From Aselliscus stoliczkanus (Eukaryota; Chordata; Mammalia; Chiroptera; Hipposideridae): a stretch of DNA of 64,000 nucleotides. Under the pieces are notes generated by a model that made no database searches, was not told the DNA's origin, and saw nothing but the letters and a program-made list of their open reading frames with translations. The stretch spans positions 76,050,687 to 76,114,686 of the forward strand of contig CM066732.1 of assembly GCA_033961575.1 (NCBI GenBank), in the 5' to 3' direction. Each line of letters begins with the position of its first letter. The stretch's first letter is position 1. Shown here one piece after another: positions 56,379 through 64,000 of this stretch. The translations under genes and the position numbers were made by a program.

Positions 56379-56427
<49 letters not shown>
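56343..56427. repeat. (CTA)n and (CA)n microsatellite at the inner edge of the right arm
   Basis: Reverse copy of the tract at 53489-53568, with some unit-number differences. Confidence 0.95.
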
Positions 56428-56429
<2 letters not shown>

Positions 56430-56817
56430 CAAAACCAATTAGGACAACTGGGGGGAGTAGTCGAGTATTGAAGACAGCAGGTTTCTGCTTTTACAGAACG
56501 GGCAAAACCTGTAACAGCATTGCATGATAATTTCCCGCAGGTCCTCTGGTTTGGTCCCTAGGAAAAAGATTCTGAAGAAAGGAAATCAGCTTTAGTCAGT
56601 CACTCCCCTCAACTTTAGGGATTGCAAAAATTGAAAAACCTTTCCACTTAGTTTGTCATGAAAATAAAGGTGGTGCTAATGGAATTTTAACTCAAAAGTT
56701 GGGATTTGTCTATAAACCAAAAAGCGCATTTCTGTCCTGGACTCCAATGCCCTGGGAATTCCAGCCTGGGTGCCTCTAAGCTGTGGCGGTCACTTACTTG
56801 CACACTTATTTTCAGAG

Positions 56818-56841
56818 GAGAGAGAGAGAGAGAGAGAGAGA

Positions 56842-56877
<36 letters not shown>
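56818..56877. repeat. (GA)n microsatellite, expanded
   Basis: About 60 bp of GA with small interruptions. The left-arm counterpart near 53081-53099 is a much shorter CT tract. Confidence 0.95.
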
Positions 56878-56880
<3 letters not shown>

Positions 56881-56997
56881 GGCAGGCGCGAGACTGGGTT
56901 GTCGTCGGTGACTTCTTTTGTAGTGGAGAACTTTATCTTTTTTCGCCACGGCTGCAAGTATGTCACGCGACACGAGCAGCTCGGGAAACGCAAGCAA

Positions 56998-57014
56998 TCT
57001 AATTTTTGAATAAC
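56998..57014 (-). terminator. snRNA 3' box, right inner U1
   Basis: Mirror of 52942-52958, same sequence on the minus strand. Confidence 0.75.
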
Positions 57015-57022
57015 CGACTCAT

Positions 57023-57186
57023 CAGGGGAGAGCGCGAACGCAGTCCCCCACTACCACAAATTATGCAGTCGAGTTTCCCACATTTGGGGAAATCGCAGGG
57101 GTCAGCACATCCGGAGTGCAATGGATAAGCCTCGCCCTGGGAAAACCACCTTCGTGATCATGGTATCTCCCCTGCCAGGTAAGTAT
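57023..57186 (-). ncRNA. RNU1: U1 spliceosomal snRNA, right inner copy
   Basis: 164 nt, identical by eye to the left inner copy. It points at the spacer, toward its mirror gene 4.1 kb away. All functional loops and the Sm site are intact. Confidence 0.97.
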
Positions 57187-57226
57187 GAGTTGCTCGGCTC
57201 GCCACGGCCCCGACTCTCGCGCTCGC

Positions 57227-57410
57227 CTCGCTTTACACGCACGGTCACTTCCCTCTCGCGGCCTCCGCACCCTCGCTGCCTCAGGGCCCCTCGCCCCAGC
57301 CTCGCCCGTCGGGAGAGTAACCTCTGGGGCATTTGGATCTCGGGACGCGCGGGACGTGGGGCTCAGGCTGAGCGGGACCGGCAGCCCCTGCGCGCCCTGC
57401 TCATCCGCAT
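57227..57410 (-). promoter_or_regulatory. U1 promoter (PSE and DSE), right inner copy
   Basis: PSE at 57227-57249 and octamer-like element at 57403-57410, mirror of the left inner promoter. Confidence 0.85.
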
Positions 57411-57634
57411 ACGCCACGCCCTTGTCGTGACGTCCCCGGCCCTGTCGCGCACTCGGATCCGCCGTTGTCTCGCGGGCGGGGAGGGCGCAGGTGGGCGCGC
57501 GGGGACCAGTCCCGGACCTCGGGGCGGGGGGTGGGGGGTGGGACCTCCGAGAGGACCGGATCTCGCCGCGCCCGGCGCCCAGCAGTTAGGCCCCACCGAG
57601 GGGGGTGGGTCAGGGCTCCGGGTTGGTCTCACCT

Positions 57635-59742
57635 TCCTCACTGCAGAAGAAAATTTCTGCCCATTTTTGTCCTCGCCTGCTCGATCTCATCTTCAAGTAA
57701 TCGAAAACTCAGGAAAGGCCCTTTTACCAGTTGATAGTGAGCGCTAAGCCGCTGAATAAGAAATCATGCTTATGTTTTACTCATGGGGTCTTTCTGAGTC
57801 AAAGGGACACAACGTGCTTCAGAATATGCAGTGGCCTAACCTAAGAACGCTGGACCGAGCACCCAGGATTCTAAGTTTTGTAGAAAGAAAACCCGGTTAA
57901 AGCGCTGAACGGCCCCCCCTTCCATCGCAGCCAGGTGGGGGGCCTCCCGGGAGCCCCAGTGGTCGGAGTCAGGCGCCCTCCAACCTTCTCCCCTCGTACT
58001 GCCCCAGCACGCACACAGGGTGGCCCCACAAAGTGCCCTCTGGTCCCTTCTGACTTGGACTCTGTCAAGGATAAACACAGCAGACTGTAGTGAAAGTGGC
58101 GAAGAACATTTTATTCAGTAACTACTGACAGTAAGGGAAAAGCTGAGCTCCATTCCCATTTGTGCAGAGGTGACGTGGGCACTTTAAAGGGAGAATGAGA
58201 GGGAGGGGGCTCAGTAGAATCAGAGACGTGAAAAACGACAAAGGGTCGCTCAGTATAAAGTCAATTAGGTCAGCTGTGTTCGTTGGCTGGCGATGACTGG
58301 AGTTTAGGGTGTTATCCTCCCGGGCACTGGGAGGGAAGACAGAGGCTCTGTCCTTCTCGATTACATTTCAAAGGAATGGCTCTCGGTCCTCGAGAGGGAC
58401 ACTTGGGAGTTGTAAGAGATCCGTATGCACAGTGGTAAGCCCTGTTACATAAATGCTCTAAGAACGGGCGGTCAGATGTTGAACTTTTCTGGGACAGGCG
58501 TTTAATGGGGGGCTGGAGGTCAATCCTAGGGACGGGACCCGATGCTGCTAGAAGCCAAGCTAGAGTCCGTCCAGTCAAGTCTCTTCAGTGCAGGAGGCGG
58601 TTGGGATGGGTGGTTATGTGCTGGGAGCTCTGCCGTTCTCAACTTAAGAAACTCTCTGTTCTGTGATCAAACAAGACACTCTGCATCTCCTCCTGGGTGA
58701 ACGCTGGTTTCATTCTTTTATATTCTGATCTCTTTGATGACATTGAGAATCTGTCCATTCAACAACTGTTTCTTGAGTGCATACCAGGTACCAAACACTG
58801 TTCAGGAACTTGGGAACAAAAAGACCTCTTGGTGCTCATATTTTAGCTAGAGAAGGGGGAGTGGGGTGGGAGGAAATTGACAATGGAATCAATGGGTAAA
58901 TTAATTCGTATGTTAGAAGTTAAGAGCTATGAAAACAGAAAACAAATGAGAGAAGGTGGGGTCGGAGTTACAGTAAGGGGCAGGTGGTGTGCTAAACTGG
59001 GTGGTCAGAAGGGGGCACACTGAGAAGGTGTCATGTGAGCAAAGGCCCAAAGTGGGGTGAGGGAGTTTTGTCGCGGGGATGTCCACGAAGAAAGAGCATC
59101 CTTAGCACAAAGATCAACAGGAGCAAAGGCCTAGGTAGGGACGGTGTATAGAGAATAGCACGGAGGCCCTGTGCCCCGAGCAAAATTAAAAAGTTGTACA
59201 AAATTAAGTCAGAGAGGTGACTGGGTGGGGGTAAGATCATGAGGGTCCCCTAGACCATTGTAAGGCTTTAAATCTCAGCGAACCAGAAGGCTTTGCGCAG
59301 AGGATGGCTTGAGCTGACCCCTCCTCTCCCCACCCCCATCCCCGGGGGAAAAAAAATAAAATCACTCTCATTGCCAGGGTGGCGAGGACCACAGCAGGGA
59401 GACCAACCAGGAGACCTGCATGATCTGGGCAAGACGATGTTGGCTTTGAATATGCTACACCAAACATACATTTTGGCGTAAGGATAATTTTGAACTAAAG
59501 GCACTTACTTAAAAACCAGCAGGTGGCTGACTAGGCGGTTCGCAGCCGGCGGCATACCCCGTGCGCGTTCGGGTGGGCCCTCCTCCTTCCCCCCACCCCG
59601 GGAGGCCTCTCCCACCCACCCCACGCAGCCGTTTCGCCAAGGCCCCTCTTACCCGCTTTCTGGCCACGGGCTGCTGTCGTCCCCCACTGCAGAAAGGGGC
59701 GCGGGGAGGGTAAACGAGGCAACTGGTGAGAGCTTGGGCCCA
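57635..59742. other. Right-arm sequence between inner U1 and ZNF143-like site
   Basis: Mirror of 50217-52320. It holds the reverse L2 fossil (about 58725-59270). No gene was recognised; open frames mirror those of the left arm. Confidence 0.5.
58725..59270 (-). mobile_element. L2 LINE fossil in the right arm
   Basis: Mirror of the left-arm L2 copy. Confidence 0.65.
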
Positions 59743-59762
59743 GGCATCCTGAGAATCGTAGT
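59743..59762 (-). promoter_or_regulatory. ZNF143/Staf-like site, right arm
   Basis: Mirror of 50197-50216, unchanged. Confidence 0.55.
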
Positions 59763-59963
59763 CCGAGGCCCGGGCCACCGCTAAGCCCCGGGAGCAGCCA
59801 CGCGCTGAGGATTCGCTCCGCCCGCCGGGAGAGGGAGCGGCGGCAGCGTGTACTCGGCTCTCTTCAAAGGGGCTTCCCACCGCGCCCCAACACGCCCAAC
59901 CCAAGGCGTCTTGGCGTGTGTCATCTCAAGAAAAAGCAATGACCCGACCCTGGCAGCGTGCGC

Positions 59964-60053
59964 CCTTCGATAGCTCAGCTGGTAGAGCGGAGGACTGTAG
60001 GCTAGACCCGTACGGACATCCTTAGGTCGCTGGTTCGACTCCGGCTCGAAGGA
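59964..60053 (+). tRNA. tRNA-Tyr (GTA) with 17-nt intron, right arm
   Basis: Plus strand copy. Exon 1 is 59964-60000 with the anticodon at 59997-59999, the intron is 60001-60017 and exon 2 is 60018-60053. A and B boxes and all stems are intact. The intron contains gtac, which can pair with the anticodon, as usual for tRNA-Tyr precursors. Confidence 0.97.
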
Positions 60054-60065
60054 AGTGCCTGACGC

Positions 60066-60069
60066 TTTT
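60066..60069 (+). terminator. Pol III T-run after tRNA-Tyr, right arm
   Basis: TTTT 13 bases after the tRNA end. Confidence 0.7.
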
Positions 60070-62170
60070 GCGCCACCGGGAAGGGCGCCGCCGCCTGGCG
60101 TCCAGCCCCACCTTAGTCCGCAGCAGGCCTGTGGGCTCTGAGCATGTGGCCAATTTTGGCGATGGGCCCTTAAGGCTAAATTGGCAGGGCCTGAAGAGGA
60201 GGATGCGGAGGCCCAACCAGGGAGCACCCGGGAAGAAAGGGACTGGGCTTTCGCCAGGAAGGAGCCGGCTTCCCCTTGGGGACAAAGCCGTGTGGGGCGA
60301 GGGAGTGTGGGCGCAGAGAAGTCCTTGCTCTCTTCCCTCCTGTGGGAAGGAAACTCCAGAGATTCGATGTACACAGCCGTACCGACCGCCTCCTAGAGAG
60401 GACTCAGCCGTGGAACCGCGATGGGAATGTGGCTCTCTGAAGCCTCGGGGGCCCAGCTGCCGCCCTCCCCTGAGTCCTGCGCCCTGAGCCCACCAGCTCT
60501 TTTCGGCTCTGGTACTGCCTCTCAAACTGGAGACTGCGTTTCCCGGCACGTCTTCCTCTCCTGGCGAGCCGGAGCTGCTCCCGGTCTCCTCGCTGCAGCC
60601 TCAGCCTTTCCCGCTGACCCACGGCTAAGGCGGGCTGAGCCTGAGGCTGTGCCATTGCAGTCTGACAGGGGACCTTCAGGAAGATTCTATTGCTCTGCAG
60701 CTACCGAGAGCCCCCAGCCTCGAGTGTCACCATCTGCGGAGGCCAGCCGGACAGGGAACAAAGACAGAACCTTAGACCTTCATTAGATATGGCCTCTGAG
60801 GGATGTGGAGGTGTGAACCTAGCTTTGGTGCTTCGAGGGTACGGGGTGGGAGGGGGCAGGGGTAGGGGCAGTGGGTTTTGGTGACCAGCATACGCGAGTG
60901 TGAGCCCCAGGATGGCCGCCTCTTCCTGTCTGAGGTGTCACTGAGAGAGTAGCAGGAGGCCTCAGAGGCACTGCCCCTCATCCGAAGGTGAAGGTGCGGA
61001 GGTGCCTGCCGCTCAGTCGGGGGAGGGGGGCTTAGCGACACACTACAGTAGAGCGAGGGAAGGCCTCTTCGGTGTGGCTTGCTGTGCTCCTGTGGGACAT
61101 CCGCGGAGTGAATGAACGGTCTTGGGTGGTGGACACACACCAGATGGGATCTGAAACGCTTGTAAAATACATGGAGCCAGGACGAGGAGTCCAACCGGGA
61201 CACCCGTGTTTTCTGCCCCTCCCCTTTGGAGTCCAGTGCCTCTCCAGGAAGCCACAGAACCTTGATCTATTTCAGGAAGCGGCCGTCTCTGCCAAACGAT
61301 TCGGGCGAGTGGGCAGAGGAGGGGAGCCAAGCCCCCAGACTGGCCACCACGGCGGGCTTGGTATCTATCTGCCTGGCGAAGCCCTGGACGTGGTCTCCCC
61401 GCGTAGCCCGATATCTTTTCTCCATCGCTTCCCAGTAAGTCTCACAGCGCCAAAAAGTGAGCCTAGGTCATTGTGGGCAGCACCGGGGGAGGCCAGGCTC
61501 TCAGGCCGGGAAAATCGGAGCTGAGCCAGGAGCTTGTATCTGTAATAAAAAGTTAAGAAATGTACAGAGACTGATGGAGGGGAGGGGTAAGGGGGAGGGG
61601 GACATGTCAAGCACACAGGAGCCGGTTTGAAAGAGCTCCCACTGACCAAATCAAGATGATGATAATAATAATAATCATAGATTAGAATCCATTGAATAAA
61701 ATAGGTACAGGGCCTAATAACAATGATACACCACCAGTATCAATAAACACCAAGCACTAGATCTTGTATCCATATACTGTTCTCCAATAAAAGGAACCAG
61801 GGCTGCTTGGAGACCTGCCTAGCTAGCCTCACTTCTTTGGGTTGTCACTTTCCTATGAGGGCTCCCATGTACATGTGAAAATCTGTATGCTTTCTTCCGG
61901 TTAATCTGTTTTATGTCCTTTTAATTGTCAGGCCCTGTCAGAAACCTTAAAAGGGTAAAAGTAAAAATTTGAGCCCCCTGCAGCTTGAACAAGGGTGGAG
62001 CAGTGGATGACCAGAAGGGGCAGGTATGTGAGAAAAATAAGGTGCTTACCCTTGACCTGCCTTTTTCTGATGTCTCTACAATTATCACATTCTCCTAAAG
62101 TGAGAAGGGGCTGAAGGGAGGCTAGGTTGGAGGCTGATGGTTGGACTAGAGGATCCTCTCCCTGGGCTCA
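60070..62170. other. Right-arm sequence between tRNA-Tyr and outer U1
   Basis: Mirror of 47780-49890. It is GC-rich to about 61500, with a possible second ZNF143-like motif (actgcgtttcccggcacg near 60533-60550). No gene was recognised. Confidence 0.5.
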
Positions 62171-62537
62171 GGGACCGTTGTTGTTGTTGTTGTTGTTGTT
62201 GTTGAATAGCTCTCACCTAGGGGCTTCAAGCAAATGGTGTTCAGAGACATTACTGATGAAGCTGAACAGAGTGTTTCCAATTCTGTAATTTCTCTGTAGG
62301 AAGGGCACAGTATTATTAATCTGACAGACTCAGAGGTACAACCTGGGAACCTGCTGGGAAACTTTTTTTTTTGAAGCCTGAGATCAAGGAATTAATCCAA
62401 TAAGTACATTAAAAGCCTACAGCGAACCATGCGCTATTGTAGGCAACTACAGAGGAAGCAGTCGACAAGAGTCAAGGATCCCTGACCTCCTGGAATTTAC
62501 AATTCCACTAGGTAAAAGTCAGACAGGAAAACTAAAA

Positions 62538-62538
62538 T

Positions 62539-62588
<50 letters not shown>

Positions 62589-62594
62589 TATATC
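62538..62594. repeat. (TG)n(TA)n microsatellite
   Basis: Mirror of the tract at 47356-47412, with a different repeat number. Confidence 0.95.
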
Positions 62595-62648
62595 TTGTAT
62601 GTGTATGGAATGGAATCAACTGGGAATCTTTTGTTAAAAATGTTGATT

Positions 62649-63062
62649 CTGGGGCCAGTCCAGTGGCGTGTTGGTTACGAGTTGGCTTGAGAGCCAATTC
62701 TGAGCAGCAGGGAGGGCCCCAGTAGGATCGCATATTTAGGGCCAGTGACGCTGCGCCCTCTACAGCTGAGATGGTGAACAACAGCTGGACCTGGCGCTGG
62801 GCTGCCACGGCATAGGCTGCAGCAGGCTACCGTGAGTGGCCGGCAACCAGCATGAGTGGCCCACAGCTGGTGTGAGTTGCCAAGAGCAGCCGTGAGCCGG
62901 TCGCTCACGGCCGTCCAGGGGCCGGCGACCGATCTGCCCCATCCGGGAAATTACCAACGCCCTCCGCAACCAGACTAATTTAGAACAACAACAACAAAAA
63001 AGAACAGCAACTTGTCTGTCCCCCTCCTCCAATTCCACAATTAAAAAAAAAAAAAAAAAGTA
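62649..63062 (+). mobile_element. Long tRNA-derived SINE in the right arm
   Basis: Mirror of the left-arm SINE; a few substitutions separate the two copies. Confidence 0.88.
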
Positions 63063-63269
63063 GATTGTGATTAAATAGCTCATGGAGCAGATTTCTTGGC
63101 CACTCATCCAACACAGGAAGGAAAAGTTTGGAAAAACACCCGCCAACGAACAGATCTTTTACTGAGAGAAAAAAAAGGAAGTCCGACTCGGAGACACAGC
63201 AGGGTATTTATTAACAGCAGTCCGTGAGGGTCTAAGGCTGCAAGACCACCAGTTCGCCAACTCCCAAAA

Positions 63270-63284
63270 TCTGACATTCAAAAC
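63270..63284 (-). terminator. snRNA 3' box, right outer U1
   Basis: Mirror of 46665-46679. Confidence 0.75.
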
Positions 63285-63294
63285 CTCAAAAGAA

Positions 63295-63458
63295 CAGGGG
63301 AGAGCGCGAACGCAGTCCCCCACTACCACAAATTATGCAGTCGAGTTTCCCACATTTGGGGAAATCGCAGGGGTCAGCACATCCGGAGTGCAATGGATAA
63401 ACCTCGCCCTGGGAAAACCACCTTCGTGATCATGGTATCTCCCCTGCCAGGTAAGTAT
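63295..63458 (-). ncRNA. RNU1: U1 spliceosomal snRNA, right outer copy
   Basis: 164 nt, equal to the left outer copy except for one base: RNA position 58 is T here and C in the other copies (GAGGTTTAT against GAGGCTTAT). The base lies in the stem of stem-loop II, where a C-G pair becomes a T-G wobble. Everything else is intact. Confidence 0.96.
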
Positions 63459-63498
63459 GAGTTGCTCGGCTCGCCACGGCCCCGACTCTCGCGCTCGC

Positions 63499-63683
63499 CT
63501 CGCTTTACACGCACGGTCACTTCCCTCTCGCGGCCTCCGCACCCTCGCTGCCTCAGGGCCCCTCGCCCCAGCTTCGCCCGCTGGGAAAGCAACCTCGGGA
63601 GCATTTGGATCTCAGGACGCGCGGGACGTGGGGGCGCAGGCTGAGCGCGACCGGCAGCCCCTGCGCGCCCTGCTCATCCGCAT
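63499..63683 (-). promoter_or_regulatory. U1 promoter (PSE and DSE), right outer copy
   Basis: PSE at 63499-63521 and octamer-like element at 63676-63683, mirror of the left outer promoter. Confidence 0.85.
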
Positions 63684-64000
63684 ACGCCACGCCCTTGTCG
63701 TGACGTCCCCGGCCCTGTCGCCCACTCGGATCCGCCGGTGTCTCGCGGGCGGGGAGGGCGCAGGTGGGCGCGCGGGGACGAGTCCGGGACCTCGGGCGAG
63801 GGGTTGGGGGGGGGGGGCCGAGAGGACTGGATCTCGCCGCGAGAGGACTGGATCTCGCCGCGCCCGGCGCCCAGCGGTTAGGCCCCGCCAAGGGGATGGG
63901 TCAGGGCTCGGGGTTGGACTCACCATGGGTTCAGAGAAAATGACACGCGCAGCGTCAATTAAACGTTAAATACGAAGATCGAGTTTCGATACCAATTTAA

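Larger units (their letters stand above)
56343..64000 (-). repeat. Right arm of the large inverted repeat (continues past the window)
   Basis: Reverse complement of 45949-53568 with only scattered differences. A longer GA tract (56818-56877) explains most of the length difference. The arm still matches at base 64000, so its outer edge is outside the window. Confidence 0.95.

Noticed and set aside
57121..57747. 208-codon frame beginning MDKPRPGKTTFVIMV, with a mirror at 52209-52835 and similar frames at 63393, 46305 and 42423
   Set aside because: It is the antisense of U1 snRNA and its promoter. Repeated occurrence follows from the U1 copies, and the conserved sequence is explained by the RNA.
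1..64000. CRISPR arrays, bacterial operons, riboswitches
   Set aside because: No spaced short repeats of that type. Splice sites, SINEs, L1 and snRNA genes show a mammalian nuclear sequence.

Overview
This is a nuclear mammalian window, probably from a bat. The evidence is the GT-AG introns of a vertebrate gene, fossil L1, L2, MIR, MER5A-like and MLT1-like repeats, and about 40 copies of tRNA-derived SINEs with a GGCCGGCCGAGTGGC head. It also holds VES-like SINEs and 80-bp mariner-type palindromes. Bats fit best, possibly the horseshoe or leaf-nosed group, but the species is inferred and not proven.

Positions 1 to about 37375 are the 3' part of SNX6 (sorting nexin 6) on the plus strand. Eight consecutive coding exons give 234 codons plus a stop. 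That equals residues 173-406 of the usual 406-residue protein: the linker helix and the whole C-terminal BAR domain, ending in NGDT. The PX-domain exons lie to the left of the window. The introns are full of L1 fragments, almost all antisense, and of SINEs that often insert into one another. The 3' UTR ends near an AATAAA at 37351.

Positions 37376-45948 are intergenic. They hold a 5'-inverted L1, an old LTR, microsatellites, a perfect short hairpin and a variant U1 snRNA gene on the minus strand (42325-42488) with its U1-type promoter.

From 45949 to the end of the window (64000) lies a very large, nearly perfect inverted repeat. The left arm is about 45949-53568 and the right arm about 56343-64000; the right arm runs off the window. 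Between them is a unique spacer of about 2.8 kb. Each arm carries two full-length 164-nt U1 snRNA genes with proximal (PSE) and distal (DSE) promoter elements and 3' boxes, and one intron-containing tRNA-Tyr(GTA) gene. Each arm also has ZNF143-like motifs, an L2 fossil and a long SINE. The left-arm U1 genes point right and the right-arm ones point left, so the four canonical U1 genes converge on the spacer. With the variant copy the window has five U1 genes and two tRNA-Tyr genes, a small RNA factory downstream of SNX6. The spacer contains a solo-LTR-like element and one long SINE.

No convincing protein-coding gene other than SNX6 was found. The many long open frames in the GC-rich arms are by-products of GC content and of U1 promoter and gene sequence.
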